A model generated the notes under the pieces. The model had not been told where the DNA came from, searched no databases, and was given only the letters and a program-made list of their open reading frames with translations. A stretch of 64,000 nucleotides of DNA from an uncultured Ruminococcus sp. (GTDB lineage: Bacteria > Bacillota > Clostridia > Oscillospirales > Ruminococcaceae): NCBI GenBank assembly GCA_934435205.1, contig CAKSAK010000002.1:409142-473141 (forward strand), read 5' to 3'. The translations under genes and the position numbers were made by a program. Positions 16,220 through 25,590 of the stretch are shown here, piece after piece. The number at the start of each line of letters is the position of its first letter. Position 1 is the stretch's first letter.

Positions 16220-16954
16220 ATGGCAACAGCATTGATAACAGGCTCTGCAAGAGGAATAGGCGCGGCTATCGCACTGAGACTTGCAAAGGACGGCTATAAT
16301 ATTGCTCTCAACGATATCTCTGAGGCAATGTTTGAAGATAACGATATAATGGATAAGATAAAGGCAGAGGGCGTAGAGTGTGAGAAATTCATCTGCGACG
16401 TTTCAAGCTATGCACAGGTAGAGGAAACAGTTAAGGCGGTAAAGGCTCGCTTCGGCACTATCGACGTTCTCGTAAACAACGCAGGAATCACCCGTGACGG
16501 TCTTATGGCTCGTATGAGCGAGGAACAGTACGATATGGTAGTGGCCGTAAACCAGAAGAGCGTGTTCAATATGTCAAAGTTCGTTGGCAGCGTTATGATG
16601 AGACAGAAGTCAGGCAGGATAATAAACCTTGCTTCCGTTGCAGGACTTTACGGCAACCCTGGACAGATAAATTATTCTGCAACAAAGGCGGCTATCGTCG
16701 GCATGACAAAGACAGTGGCAAAGGAGCTTGGTTCAAGAGGTATCACCTGCAATGCAGTTGCCCCTGGATTTATCAAGACCCCTATGACAGACAAGCTCAC
16801 AGACGCTCAGAAGCAGGCTATGATTAATCAGATAGCAATGAAGCGTTACGGCGAGGTGGACGAGATAGCAGGCGTTGTATCCTTCCTTGCTTCCAAGGAC
16901 GCAAGCTATGTCACAGGACAGGTGATAGAAATAAGCGGCGGACTTATGATGTAG
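16220..16954 (+). CDS. fabG: 3-oxoacyl-ACP reductase
   Basis: This 244-residue short-chain dehydrogenase reduces beta-ketoacyl-ACP with NADPH. The cofactor motif is TGSARGIGAAIA near residue 7, and NNAG occurs in VLVNNAGITRDG. The catalytic YSATK is near residue 151, with the serine in IINLASVAG. The C-terminus VTGQVIEISGGLMM is typical of FabG. GGAGG lies before the ATG. A 284-bp gap with two palindromic repeats follows before fabF. Confidence 0.95.
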   Translation: MATALITGSARGIGAAIALRLAKDGYNIALNDISEAMFEDNDIMDKIKAEGVECEKFICDVSSYAQVEETVKAVKARFGTIDVLVNNAGITRDGLMARMSEEQYDMVVAVNQKSVFNMSKFVGSVMMRQKSGRIINLASVAGLYGNPGQINYSATKAAIVGMTKTVAKELGSRGITCNAVAPGFIKTPMTDKLTDAQKQAMINQIAMKRYGEVDEIAGVVSFLASKDASYVTGQVIEISGGLMM

Positions 16955-17066
16955 CCACTCGGTCACTCGCCGTGACGGGCATTTTACGCCGCACGTTGCG
17001 GTATTGGGTAATTTGTGTCCGCTCAGCGAGATAATGTTGACTGAATGATTTTATTTCAGCCAATAA

Positions 17067-17094
17067 TGTAGGGGACGGCGCCCCCGACGTCCCG
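17067..17094. repeat. Palindromic repeat copy 6, GTAGGGGACG variant
   Basis: GTAGGGGACGGCGCC...GACGTCCCG is a divergent subtype of the repeat, in the fabG-fabF gap. Confidence 0.7.
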
Positions 17095-17124
17095 CCACAC
17101 AATATTTGTGTTTTAGTAAAAATA

Positions 17125-17150
17125 TGTAGGGGCGAACAGCGTTCGCCCGT
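17125..17150. repeat. Palindromic repeat copy 7 (GTAGGGGCGAAC type)
   Basis: GTAGGGGCGAAC, AGC, GTTCGCCCG, about 30 bp after copy 6 in the fabG-fabF gap. Confidence 0.8.
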
Positions 17151-17238
17151 TATCTCCAAAAGTTGTATATAGAATTATTGTTTATACGGCATTGGGAAAT
17201 AAATGATGTTATTGTTTTAGAAATAAAGGAGTGTTTAA

Positions 17239-18471
17239 ATGAGAAGAGTTGTTATCACAGGTATGGGTACAGTAAACCCTCTGGGCAAGAACGTAGAGGA
17301 ATTTTGGGCTAATATCAAGGCTAACAAGAACGGCCTTTCTTATGTTGACCAGTTCGATGCCGAGAATTTCCCTGTAAAGATAGTCGGTGCTGTCAAGGAT
17401 TTTGACTGCACTGAGTATATAGATAAAAAAGAAGCAAAGAGAATGGACAGATTTACTCAGTTCGCTGTTTGCTCTGCAAAGCAGGCTCTTAAAATGGCTG
17501 GCTCTGATTTCAAGGACGTTGATCCATTTAAGGCTGGCGTTATAATCGGCGTTGGTATCGGCGGTCTTAATATGACCGAAAAGGAAGTAACAAAGTTCAA
17601 CGAAAAGCCTGATAAGGTGTCAGTTTTCTTTATCCCTATGATGATAGGCAATATGGCGGCTGGTACTGTTGCAATGCATACAGGCTTTAAGGGCGATAAT
17701 TTCTGTACCACCACAGCTTGTGCTTCAGGTACTCACGCTATCGGTGAAGCTTTCAGAAAAATAAAGGACGGCTACCTTGACGTTTGCCTTTGCGGCGGCT
17801 CAGAGGCTTGTATCTCTCATTTCGCACTCAGCGGATTCAACAATATGAAAGCTCTCTCAAAGGCTACAGAGCTTGACAAGGCTTCAACTCCATTCGACCT
17901 GAACAGACAGGGCTTTGTCCTTGGCGAGGGCGCAGGCATACTTTGCCTTGAGGAGTATGAGCATGCTAAAGCAAGAGGTGCAAATATCATAGCTGAGATA
18001 GCAGGCTACGGCGCAACAGGCGACGCTTATCACATGACAAGCCCGTCACCAACAGGCGAAGCTGCCGCTCATGCAATGAAGTATGCCTACGAAGAAGCAG
18101 GTCTGAAGCCTGAGCAGGTGAACTACATCAACGCTCACGGCACATCAACAGGTCTTAACGATAAGTATGAAACAACAGCTATCAAGCTTGCTCTTGGAGA
18201 AGAAGCCGCAAGAAAGACGGTCATAAACTCCACCAAGTCTATGACAGGTCACCTTCTTGGTGCGGCAGGCGGCATGGAAGCTATCGTTACTGCACTTTCT
18301 GTTCAGAATGACTTTGTTCATAAGACAATAAACTACACCACTCCTGACCCTGAGTGCGACCTTGACTACTGCGTTGAGGGCAACAGAGAAATGCCAGTTT
18401 ATGCGGCACTCTCAAACTCTCTGGGCTTTGGCGGACATAACGCTACTATCTGTATCAAGAAGTGCGACTAA
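17239..18471 (+). CDS. fabF: Beta-ketoacyl-ACP synthase II
   Basis: This 410-residue condensing enzyme elongates acyl-ACP with malonyl-ACP. The active-site cysteine is in TTACASGTHAIGEAF near residue 164. The two histidines are in NAHGTSTGLND near residue 302 and TGHLLGAAGGME near residue 340. The ATG is preceded by AAAGGAG. The gene is separated from fabG by repeats, so it may also have its own promoter, but I could not place one with confidence. It is followed 15 bp later by accB. Confidence 0.95.
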   Translation: MRRVVITGMGTVNPLGKNVEEFWANIKANKNGLSYVDQFDAENFPVKIVGAVKDFDCTEYIDKKEAKRMDRFTQFAVCSAKQALKMAGSDFKDVDPFKAGVIIGVGIGGLNMTEKEVTKFNEKPDKVSVFFIPMMIGNMAAGTVAMHTGFKGDNFCTTTACASGTHAIGEAFRKIKDGYLDVCLCGGSEACISHFALSGFNNMKALSKATELDKASTPFDLNRQGFVLGEGAGILCLEEYEHAKARGANIIAEIAGYGATGDAYHMTSPSPTGEAAAHAMKYAYEEAGLKPEQVNYINAHGTSTGLNDKYETTAIKLALGEEAARKTVINSTKSMTGHLLGAAGGMEAIVTALSVQNDFVHKTINYTTPDPECDLDYCVEGNREMPVYAALSNSLGFGGHNATICIKKCD

Positions 18472-18486
18472 TAAGGAGAAACTGAT

Positions 18487-18963
18487 ATGAGCGAAAAGAT
18501 TTACGGTCAGTTTGACCTTGAAACAATAGAAAAGCTTGCCGATATCGTGAAGAATAAAGACCTCGGCGAGATAACAATAGCTGACGGCGACAAGGTGATA
18601 ACAGTAAAGGGAAAGAAATGCCCTCCTCCTGCACCAATGGGTATGCCTATGCCAATGGCTGTAGGCACAGCTTCAACTGCGGCTCAGACAGCACCGGAAG
18701 CGGCGGCAACATCAGCGCCAGTAACAGGCGGCAAGGCTGTTAAAGCCCCTATCGTGGGAACATTCTATGCCGCTCCGTCACCTGATTCAAAGCCGTTCGT
18801 AAGCGTTGGCGACAAGATAAAGAAGGGCGACACTATCTTCATTATCGAGTCCATGAAGGTAATGAGCGAAGTGCAGAGCGAATTTGACGGCGTGGTAAGA
18901 GAGATATGCGTAAACAGCGGCGATGCTGTTGAGTTCGATCAGACCATAATGATACTTGACTAA
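18487..18963 (+). CDS. accB: Biotin carboxyl carrier protein of acetyl-CoA carboxylase
   Basis: This 158-residue carrier swings carboxybiotin between the biotin carboxylase and carboxyltransferase sites. It has an N-terminal helical region (1-45), an Ala/Pro/Met-rich linker (46-80), and a C-terminal biotinyl domain. The biotinylated lysine is near residue 124 in IIESMKVMSE; ESMK replaces the more common EAMK but keeps the target lysine. AAGGAG lies upstream of the ATG. It sits between fabF and fabZ in the operon. Confidence 0.95.
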   Translation: MSEKIYGQFDLETIEKLADIVKNKDLGEITIADGDKVITVKGKKCPPPAPMGMPMPMAVGTASTAAQTAPEAAATSAPVTGGKAVKAPIVGTFYAAPSPDSKPFVSVGDKIKKGDTIFIIESMKVMSEVQSEFDGVVREICVNSGDAVEFDQTIMILD

Positions 18964-18983
18964 ACTGATTTGGAGGAAAGACA

Positions 18984-19415
18984 ATGGCAGTTGTTTTGAA
19001 TAAAGAGCAGATCATGGAAATAATCCCTCACCGTGACCCTTTTCTGCTTATCGACGAGGTAAACGAGCTTGAAGTGGGCAAGCGTGTAAAGGCTACAAAG
19101 TATATAAAGGCTGAGGATTTTTGGTTCAAGGGACATTTCCCGAACTATCCTGTTACCCCTGGCGTACTTATGGTAGAGATGTGTGCGCAGGCAGGTGCAG
19201 TGGCACTGCTTTCACTTCCTGAGAACAAGGGCAAGATAGGTCTGTTCGGCGGCATAAACAACTGTAAGTTCCGCCAGCAGGTAGTGCCTGGTGATAAGCT
19301 GGATATCGAGGTGGAGATAATCAAAGTCAAGGGCCCTATCGGCGTTGGAAAGGCTCTTGCATCTGTAAACGGCAAGAAGGCTGTTTCCGCTGAGATAACT
19401 TTTGCGATAAAGTAA
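18984..19415 (+). CDS. fabZ: 3-hydroxyacyl-ACP dehydratase
   Basis: This 143-residue hotdog-fold enzyme removes water from beta-hydroxyacyl-ACP. The family signature IIPHRDPFLLIDEV begins near residue 13. The catalytic histidine is in KGHFPNYPVTPG near residue 50 and the glutamate in LMVEMCAQAG near residue 64. GGAGG lies upstream of the ATG, 20 bp after accB. The length and the GHFP motif distinguish it from FabA. Confidence 0.95.
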   Translation: MAVVLNKEQIMEIIPHRDPFLLIDEVNELEVGKRVKATKYIKAEDFWFKGHFPNYPVTPGVLMVEMCAQAGAVALLSLPENKGKIGLFGGINNCKFRQQVVPGDKLDIEVEIIKVKGPIGVGKALASVNGKKAVSAEITFAIK

Positions 19416-19453
19416 GCTATCTCTTATTCTAGTCATAATTAGTGAGGCATAAT

Positions 19454-20824
19454 ATGTTCAAAAAAGTATTGATTGCGAACAGAGGCGAGATCGCTGTCCG
19501 CATTATAAGAGCCTGCCGAGAGCTTGGCATACATACTGTTGCGGTATATTCCACTGCCGACAGAAACGCTCTCCACGCTCAGATAGCAGACGAGGCAGTC
19601 TGCATAGGTCCTGCACCAAGCAAGGACAGTTATCTTAATGTCAGGGCGATAATCTCCGCCTGCGAGATAACAGGTGCAGACGCTATCCACCCGGGCTTTG
19701 GCTTTTTGTCTGAAAATCCGTCCTTTGCGAAAATGTGCGAAAAGTGCGGCATAACTTTTATAGGCCCAAGAGCCGAGTCTATCGAAATGCTTGGCGATAA
19801 AGCGCAGGCAAAGGAAACAATGAAAGAAGCAGGCGTGCCTGTTATAATGGGTTCAGACGGTGCGATCTCAAATATCCACGCAGCGCATACCCTTGCAAGA
19901 GATCTTGGCTACCCTGTTATGGTAAAGGCTTCAGCAGGCGGCGGAGGACGTGGTATAAGGATCGTTCACTCCGACGATGAGCTTGAGGCTCAGATGACCG
20001 CCGCAAAGCAGGAGGCTTTGGCTTGCTTTGGCAACGACGAGATATACATTGAGAAATTCATAGAAGACCCTAAGCATATCGAGATACAGATACTTGCAGA
20101 TAATTACGGCGACGTTATCTATCTGGGCGAGCGTGACTGCTCCATGCAGAGAAGAAATCAGAAGGTCCTCGAGGAAGCCCCTTCCCCTGCAAGCTTTATG
20201 AATGAGGAGCTTCGTGCGAAAATGGGCAAAGCCGCTTGTACAGCCGCTAAGGTCTGCGGCTATAGGAATGCAGGCACTATTGAGTTCCTTGTGGATAAAA
20301 ACGGCGAGTTCTATTTCATGGAAATGAACACCCGTATACAGGTGGAACACCCTATCACAGAGGCCGTCACAGGCGTTGACCTTGTAAAGCAACAGCTCCT
20401 TATCGCATCAGGACAGAGATTGTCTATAAAGCAGGAGGATATAAAGCTGACAGGTCATGCAATAGAGTGCCGTATAAATGCGGAAAATCCGCTTCTTGAT
20501 TTCAGACCGTCACCTGGCAGGATAAAGTCGCTCTTTATCCCCGGAGGCCCTGGAATAAGAGTAGATACCGCAGTTTATCAGGGCTATGAGATACCGCCTT
20601 ATTACGATTCAATGATAGGCAAGCTCATCGTTCACGGTAAGAACAGAGAAGAAGCTATTGCGAAAATGACATGGGCGCTGTCTGAGTTTATCGTAGACGG
20701 CGTTGCAACCAATGTTGATTTCCAGCTCAAGCTTATAAGACGCCCTGAGTTTTTAGAGGGCAATTACGATAACGGTTTTCTTAACCGTACCGACATTTTG
20801 GCAGATGAGAGGAGTAAGGAATAA
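19454..20824 (+). CDS. accC: Biotin carboxylase subunit of acetyl-CoA carboxylase
   Basis: This 456-residue ATP-grasp enzyme carboxylates biotin on AccB. It begins MFKKVLIANRGEIAVRIIRACRE without the leading residues, and has the ATP-binding loop KASAGGGGRGI near residue 160. The EAPSP and MEMNTRIQVEH segments carry catalytic and metal-binding residues. I chose the ATG at 19454 with GAGG seven bases upstream; a GTG four codons earlier would sit at that ribosome site. The stop overlaps the accD start (TAATG), indicating coupled translation. Confidence 0.95.
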   Translation: MFKKVLIANRGEIAVRIIRACRELGIHTVAVYSTADRNALHAQIADEAVCIGPAPSKDSYLNVRAIISACEITGADAIHPGFGFLSENPSFAKMCEKCGITFIGPRAESIEMLGDKAQAKETMKEAGVPVIMGSDGAISNIHAAHTLARDLGYPVMVKASAGGGGRGIRIVHSDDELEAQMTAAKQEALACFGNDEIYIEKFIEDPKHIEIQILADNYGDVIYLGERDCSMQRRNQKVLEEAPSPASFMNEELRAKMGKAACTAAKVCGYRNAGTIEFLVDKNGEFYFMEMNTRIQVEHPITEAVTGVDLVKQQLLIASGQRLSIKQEDIKLTGHAIECRINAENPLLDFRPSPGRIKSLFIPGGPGIRVDTAVYQGYEIPPYYDSMIGKLIVHGKNREEAIAKMTWALSEFIVDGVATNVDFQLKLIRRPEFLEGNYDNGFLNRTDILADERSKE

Positions 20825-21702
20825 TGCTTGAAGATCTGTTTTCTGTCGTTAAAGTAAGATTTAACGGCGATAAGGCGGACGATGACAAGAAAAAGACCGA
20901 TATCCCAAAGGGTCTGCTTTTCAAGTGTCCAAGATGCAGAAACGTCACTTTTATGGAGGAGTTTCAGGCAAACGGCAAGGTTTGTCCTCACTGTAACTAT
21001 CATTCAAGACTTACCGCTAAAGAACGTCTTGATATAACCATAGATAAGGGTAGCTTTGAGGAATTTGATAAGGATATGATATCGAAAAATCCTATAGATT
21101 TCCCTGATTATGAAGCAAAACAGCAGGCTCTGAGAGAAAAGACAGGTCTTAAAGACGCCGTTCTTACAGGAAAGGCTACTATAAGAGGCGAGAAGATAGT
21201 TATAATCGTTATGGATTCCAACTATATGATGGCTTCCATGGGCAGCGTTGTGGGCGAAAAGATAACACGAGCTATCGAATACGCCACCGCAAATAAGCTC
21301 CCTGTTATCGCATTCACAGCTTCAGGCGGAGCAAGAATGCAGGAGGGCATAGTTTCCCTAATGCAAATGGCGAAAACAAGCGGCGCAGTGGCTAGACATA
21401 ACCAAGCAGGTCTGCTTTATATCGCAGTTATGACCGACCCTACCACAGGCGGTGTAACAGCTTCCTTTGCGTCACTGGGCGATATCATAATCGCTGAGCC
21501 GAAGGTGCTTATAGGCTTTGCAGGCAGACGTGTTATAGAGGGTACTATCAAGCAGAAGCTTCCTGACGATTTCCAGTCTGCCGAGTTCATGCTTGAAAAC
21601 GGCTTTGTTGATATGATAGTTGAGCGAAAGAAAATGAGAAGAGTTCTCGCTCATATACTCAGACTTCATAAACCAGCAAAGGAGGTGTCCTCAAATGAGT
21701 GA
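20824..21702 (+). CDS. accD: Acetyl-CoA carboxylase carboxyltransferase beta subunit
   Basis: This 292-residue subunit joins AccA to transfer the carboxyl group from biotin to acetyl-CoA. A zinc ribbon lies near residues 38-60 with CPRC and CPHC pairs. The crotonase-like fold follows, with ASGGARMQEGI and PTTGGVTASFASLGD forming the acyl-CoA pocket. The start overlaps the accC stop by one base, and its end overlaps the accA start by 8 bases. Such tight coupling suits subunits needed in equal amounts. Confidence 0.95.
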   Translation: MLEDLFSVVKVRFNGDKADDDKKKTDIPKGLLFKCPRCRNVTFMEEFQANGKVCPHCNYHSRLTAKERLDITIDKGSFEEFDKDMISKNPIDFPDYEAKQQALREKTGLKDAVLTGKATIRGEKIVIIVMDSNYMMASMGSVVGEKITRAIEYATANKLPVIAFTASGGARMQEGIVSLMQMAKTSGAVARHNQAGLLYIAVMTDPTTGGVTASFASLGDIIIAEPKVLIGFAGRRVIEGTIKQKLPDDFQSAEFMLENGFVDMIVERKKMRRVLAHILRLHKPAKEVSSNE

Positions 21703-22510
21703 GCTGACAGCTTGTCAAAGACTTGATATAATCAGACACAAGGGCAGACCGACTGCCAAGGACTATATCCCCCTTATATTCGACGATTTCTTTGAAATGC
21801 ACGGAGACAGACTTTTCGGCGACGATGGTGCTGTTATGGGCGGTATAGCCTATTTCAAGGGCATACCTGTTACAGTTATCGCAGAGGTAAAGGGCAGAGA
21901 TCTTGCAGAAAATCAGAAGTGCAATTTCGGTATGCCTCACCCGGAGGGCTACAGAAAGGCTCTCAGGCTTGCAAGGCAGGCTGAGAAGTTCCACAGACCT
22001 GTTATATGCCTTGTGGATACAGCAGGTGCGTTCTGCGGCGTAGAAGCCGAGAAGCGTGGTCAGGGCGAGGCTATCGCTAAAAACATCATGGAGTTCATGA
22101 CTCTCAAGACCCCTGTTATATCCATAATTCTGGGCGAGGGCGGCTCTGGCGGAGCGCTGGCTCTTGCAGTGTGCGATGAGCTTGCAATGCTTGAAAACGC
22201 TATCTATTCGGTAATATCACCGAGAGGTTTTGCAAGTATCCTGTGGAAAGATTCCACAAGAGAGCGTGAAGCCTGCGATATCATGAAGATAACCGCCGAG
22301 GATCTTACAAGACTTGGCGTGTGCGACCATATAATTTCCGAAGCCGACGGCGGCGCACATAACGACCCACAGCTCACTGCGGAGAATATCTCCGACTATA
22401 TCGAGGGAGCTTTGAAAAGAAAATTGCAAAAAGGTCTTGACGAATTGCTTGATGGGCGTTATAATAAGTTTAGAACTGTGGGCGAGTTTGAGGAAAGTCC
22501 GCAGAAATGA
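21695..22510 (+). CDS. accA: Acetyl-CoA carboxylase carboxyltransferase alpha subunit
   Basis: This 271-residue partner of AccD completes the carboxyltransferase. Conserved segments are FFEMHGDRLFGDD, NFGMPHPEGYRKALR, DTAGAFCGVEAEKRGQGEA and GEGGSGGALAL. The ATG at 21695 overlaps the end of accD and has AAGGAGGTG just upstream within the accD coding sequence. A 110-bp gap follows before acpP. Confidence 0.95.
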   Translation: MSELTACQRLDIIRHKGRPTAKDYIPLIFDDFFEMHGDRLFGDDGAVMGGIAYFKGIPVTVIAEVKGRDLAENQKCNFGMPHPEGYRKALRLARQAEKFHRPVICLVDTAGAFCGVEAEKRGQGEAIAKNIMEFMTLKTPVISIILGEGGSGGALALAVCDELAMLENAIYSVISPRGFASILWKDSTREREACDIMKITAEDLTRLGVCDHIISEADGGAHNDPQLTAENISDYIEGALKRKLQKGLDELLDGRYNKFRTVGEFEESPQK

Positions 22511-22620
22511 GTTTTTTTGATGATCATGCCGAATGATTTGCCGACTTATGAGCGGCGGCGGCTGACATAAATGCTGCGCTGAGCGGCAGACCCAGTAAAG
22601 TACAGAATGGAGGTAAAGTA

Positions 22621-22854
22621 ATGGTATTTGATAAGATCAAGGACATTATCGTAGAGCAGCTCGACGTTGAAGAGGACGCAGTAACTATGGAGGCTTCTAT
22701 CACAGATGATCTCGGCGCTGACTCACTGGACGTAGTTGACCTTGTAATGAGCATCGAGGAGAGCTTTGATGTAGAGATCCCTGATGAAGAGGTCGAGAAC
22801 ATCAAGACTGTTGGCGATATCGTTAAGTATATCGAGAACAAGGTCGAGGAATAA
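22621..22854 (+). CDS. acpP: Acyl carrier protein
   Basis: This 77-residue acidic protein carries growing acyl chains on phosphopantetheine. The modified serine is in LGADSLDVVDLV near residue 38. GGAGG lies upstream of the ATG. It is the last gene of the operon and is followed by a strong terminator. In many clostridia acpP lies near fabH or fabK at the front; here it is at the end, 110 bp after accA, so it could have a separate promoter. I did not identify one. Confidence 0.95.
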   Translation: MVFDKIKDIIVEQLDVEEDAVTMEASITDDLGADSLDVVDLVMSIEESFDVEIPDEEVENIKTVGDIVKYIENKVEE

Positions 22855-22868
22855 TCTTTGACTGTTTC

Positions 22869-22898
22869 AAAAAGCTGTGCTTTTGCACGGCTTTTTTT
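22869..22898 (+). terminator. Intrinsic terminator of the fatty acid operon
   Basis: AAAAGCTGTGC, loop TTTT, GCACGGCTTTTTTT: a stable stem with a long T-run 14 bases after acpP. Confidence 0.92.
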
Positions 22899-22953
22899 AT
22901 TTTACCTGATTTGTGGAATATGCACAAAATGGGAGTATATTTATTAAAGGGTA

Positions 22954-22982
22954 TAGACAAATGAGGGCTGTTGTGATATAAT
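22954..22982 (+). promoter_or_regulatory. Sigma-A promoter of the Nudix gene
   Basis: TAGACA (22954-22959) and TATAAT (22977-22982) with a 17-bp spacer. The leader is about 37 bases. Confidence 0.7.
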
Positions 22983-23026
22983 TAAATCAATGAGTAAATA
23001 TTGGGGCTAAGCTCCGGAAAGGAAAA

Positions 23027-23434
23027 ATGATGCTGCATGAAAAATCCTGCGGTGCTATCGTTTACAGAAAGTATCACGGCAACACCGAGATACTGCTGAT
23101 AAAGCATATCAACAGCGGTCACTGGTCATTCCCAAAGGGTCATGTTGAGGGCGATGAAACAGAGGAAGAAACTGCCAAGCGCGAGATCATGGAGGAAACG
23201 GGGATAGACGTAAATCTTGATACCACGTTTCGGGAGATAGTGTCCTATTCTCCAAGGAAGGACACGCAGAAGATCGTTGTCTACTTTATCGGCAAAGCAA
23301 AGAACACCGACTATACTCCTCAGGAAGAGGAGATCGCAGACATACGCTGGGTCGAGATCGGCAGGGCAGGACAGGTCCTGTCTTATGAAAACGACCGCAG
23401 TATTGTAAACAAGGCGAAGAAATTTATAATCTGA
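23027..23434 (+). CDS. Nudix hydrolase (Ap4A/8-oxo-dGTP-type)
   Basis: This 135-residue Nudix protein hydrolyses nucleoside diphosphates linked to another group. The complete Nudix box is present near residues 37-60 as GHVEGDE followed by REIMEETG. The N-terminal KSCGAIVYRK and the FPKGHVEG context are closest to bis(5'-nucleosyl)-tetraphosphatases. The substrate remains inferred. AGGAAA precedes two adjacent ATG codons (23027 and 23030), and either could be used. It is a single-gene unit between a consensus promoter and a long hairpin terminator. Confidence 0.88.
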   Translation: MMLHEKSCGAIVYRKYHGNTEILLIKHINSGHWSFPKGHVEGDETEEETAKREIMEETGIDVNLDTTFREIVSYSPRKDTQKIVVYFIGKAKNTDYTPQEEEIADIRWVEIGRAGQVLSYENDRSIVNKAKKFII

Positions 23435-23438
23435 AAAG

Positions 23439-23488
23439 AGTTCCATAAAATGCGTTCAGGTATTGAACGGTGTTTTATGGAACTTTTT
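23439..23488 (+). terminator. Long hairpin terminator after the Nudix gene
   Basis: The outer stem is AGTTCCATAAAA with TTTTATGGAACT. The inner stem is CGTTCA with TGAACG. A short T-run follows. Confidence 0.85.
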
Positions 23489-23857
23489 GTTGGTGCTGTC
23501 AAAGTGCGTGATAAGTGCCAAGCCGAGTGCATTTTAGCTGTTATATATATTCGATTTTCAAGTTGCGTTCGGGGTGTGTCACCGAGTATCATGCCCTAGG
23601 TCTTGCATACACAAAATATCAAATGCACGCCCACGTCCTGACACAAGTACTCTACAGCCTGCTCCAGAATCTCTCATCGTATTCACTAAGTCACAGGGCT
23701 TGTACGTGCCCGCAAGTGTCAAAACGCTTTCTACTTATACACGAAAAAGGGGTGTTTTGTTGCATAAAAAATGCAACAATTGCAGAAATGTTGCCAAATT
23801 AAAATATAAATCATTTGTTTGCACAAATCCTATATGTGAATTTTGTGCATATTTGAT

Positions 23858-23880
23858 GTAGGGGCTAACATTGTTCGCCC
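23858..23880. repeat. Diverged palindromic repeat copy 8
   Basis: GTAGGGGCTAAC...GTTCGCCC, with one arm changed from the family consensus. Confidence 0.7.
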
Positions 23881-23913
23881 ATTTGTCCTGCTCGTATTGT
23901 CTGATATATCCCA

Positions 23914-23947
23914 CAAAAAAACAGGAACGAACAAAGTCCGTCCCTGT
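23914..23947 (-). terminator. Intrinsic terminator after the symporter gene
   Basis: ACAGGGACG and CGTTCCTGT pair, followed by seven T on the minus strand. Confidence 0.85.
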
Positions 23948-23972
23948 GTATTGTTTTAGTATGTCAGCAAGA

Positions 23973-25508
23973 TCATATCTCGCTGTTATCATAGCACTCA
24001 AACACCTTTTCAGCATGAGCCTTGTCAGCGTCGCTCTGCCTTGTGATAAGGCTAACGATAGGCACAAGAACAAGTCCGAAAAGCATTGCAAATGCGCCTG
24101 CGTTGATAGGCGAAGCAAGATTTATGCCCCAAAGTGTGCCTGTGTGACCTGCAAGGGTGTAGTATGCCATATGTACAACTGTTATGCCTACTCCTGCAAT
24201 AAAGCTTGCCATGCACGCCGCCTTTGTTACGCCTTTCCAGAAAAGTCCATACATGAACGGTGCAAGGAATGCTCCTGCAAGTGCGCCCCATGAGATTGAC
24301 ATGAGAGTGGAAATCACTGTCTGCGGATTTTCAAGGGTGATTATTGCAAGCACAACTGAGATGATAAGAAATACGGCAATGAAAATTCGCATTGTGACAA
24401 GCTGTTTTTTCTCGTTCATTTTTTCTTTCATTATAGGCTTGATAAGGTCGATAGTCAAAGTGGAGCTAGATGTAAGCACCAGCGATGAAAGTGTTGACAT
24501 TGAAGCCGAAAGCACAAGTACGATAACAAGTCCGAACAGCAGGGTCGGAAGTTTCTCCATCATGGTCGGAACTATTCCGTCAAAGCCGCCCTCAGGAAGT
24601 CCGTCAACGCTCTTGACAAAAAGTCTGCCGAAGCCCCCAAGGAAGTAACAGCCGCCTGCTACCACTACTGCAAAAAATGTGGATACTATAGTTCCGGTCT
24701 TGATAGCCTTGTCGTCTTTTATTGCATAGAATTTCTGCACCATTTGCGGAAGTCCCCATGTGCCAAGAGAAGTGAGTATAACAACGCCTGCAAGATTTAT
24801 AGGGTCAGGTCCGAAGAGGGAAGCGTATGTACCCTTGTCGCCATTTGCGTCAGGGATATCACCAAGCAGGTCAAGAGAATTTCCAAGGCCGCCGTTTTCG
24901 CCAAGCACTGCAAGCACTACCGCCGCAATGCCTACAAGCATTACTATTCCCTGAATAAAATCGTTCAGTGCTGTAGCCTTGTAGCCACCCATGATAACAT
25001 ACACCGCAGTGAAAACTGCCATACCGATTATACAATATTTGTATGGTATGCCGAAGCCCTTTTCAAAAAGTCTTGACAAGCCGTTGTAAACTGACGCTGT
25101 GTAAGGTATAAGGAACACGAACACGATAAGCGCTGAAACTATCTTCAAAGGCTTGCTGTTGTATCTCTTTTCAAAATACTCAGGCATGGTCTTTGCCTCA
25201 AGGTGCTTTGACATTATTCTTGTACGTCTGCCTAAAACTTTCCATGCAAGCCATGAGCCTATGACAGCGTTTCCGATTCCTACCCAAGTTGAAGCCACAC
25301 CATAATTCCAGCCGAATTTTCCTGCGTAGCCTACAAAAATTACTGCCGAGAAGTAGGAAGTTCCGTATGCGAAAGCTGTGAACCACGCTCCAAGACCTCG
25401 TCCTCCAAGTACAAAATCATTGACGCTTGCCGATTTTCTGCGGTAATAAACTCCTATGCCTATCATTAGGGCAAGGTATAATACCAATACTATCCACCTT
25501 GCTGTCAA
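23973..25508 (-). CDS. Sodium:solute symporter (SSS family, PutP-like)
   Basis: This about 511-residue membrane protein has about 13 hydrophobic segments and the sodium/solute symporter signatures. Examples are GGRGLGAWFTAFAYGTSYFSA near the N-terminus and MGGYKATALNDFIQG in the middle. It imports a small solute such as an amino acid with sodium; the substrate is not readable. An ATG eight codons further upstream (25532) lacks a ribosome site. A TTG at 25508 has AAAGGAG nine bases before it and begins right before the first helix, so I prefer the TTG. A consensus promoter lies upstream and a strong terminator downstream. Confidence 0.85.
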   Translation of the reverse strand: MTARWIVLVLYLALMIGIGVYYRRKSASVNDFVLGGRGLGAWFTAFAYGTSYFSAVIFVGYAGKFGWNYGVASTWVGIGNAVIGSWLAWKVLGRRTRIMSKHLEAKTMPEYFEKRYNSKPLKIVSALIVFVFLIPYTASVYNGLSRLFEKGFGIPYKYCIIGMAVFTAVYVIMGGYKATALNDFIQGIVMLVGIAAVVLAVLGENGGLGNSLDLLGDIPDANGDKGTYASLFGPDPINLAGVVILTSLGTWGLPQMVQKFYAIKDDKAIKTGTIVSTFFAVVVAGGCYFLGGFGRLFVKSVDGLPEGGFDGIVPTMMEKLPTLLFGLVIVLVLSASMSTLSSLVLTSSSTLTIDLIKPIMKEKMNEKKQLVTMRIFIAVFLIISVVLAIITLENPQTVISTLMSISWGALAGAFLAPFMYGLFWKGVTKAACMASFIAGVGITVVHMAYYTLAGHTGTLWGINLASPINAGAFAMLFGLVLVPIVSLITRQSDADKAHAEKVFECYDNSEI

Positions 25509-25590
25509 TCCAATACACTCCTTTTGCTTCATGTGTCACTTTAAAGCTTTTATGCTTTTGCGTTTTTACTTGCTAAAGTACAATGATATT

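Larger units (their letters stand above)
23489..23972. other. Gene-free stretch with possible coding relic
   Basis: This 484-bp stretch holds one palindromic repeat and the terminator of the symporter gene. On the minus strand at about 23575-23732 there is a 50-codon open frame containing GCRVLVSGRGRAFDI that reads like the end of a protein. It has no ribosome site and a stop immediately upstream. It may be a gene relic. I see nothing else. Confidence 0.35.
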
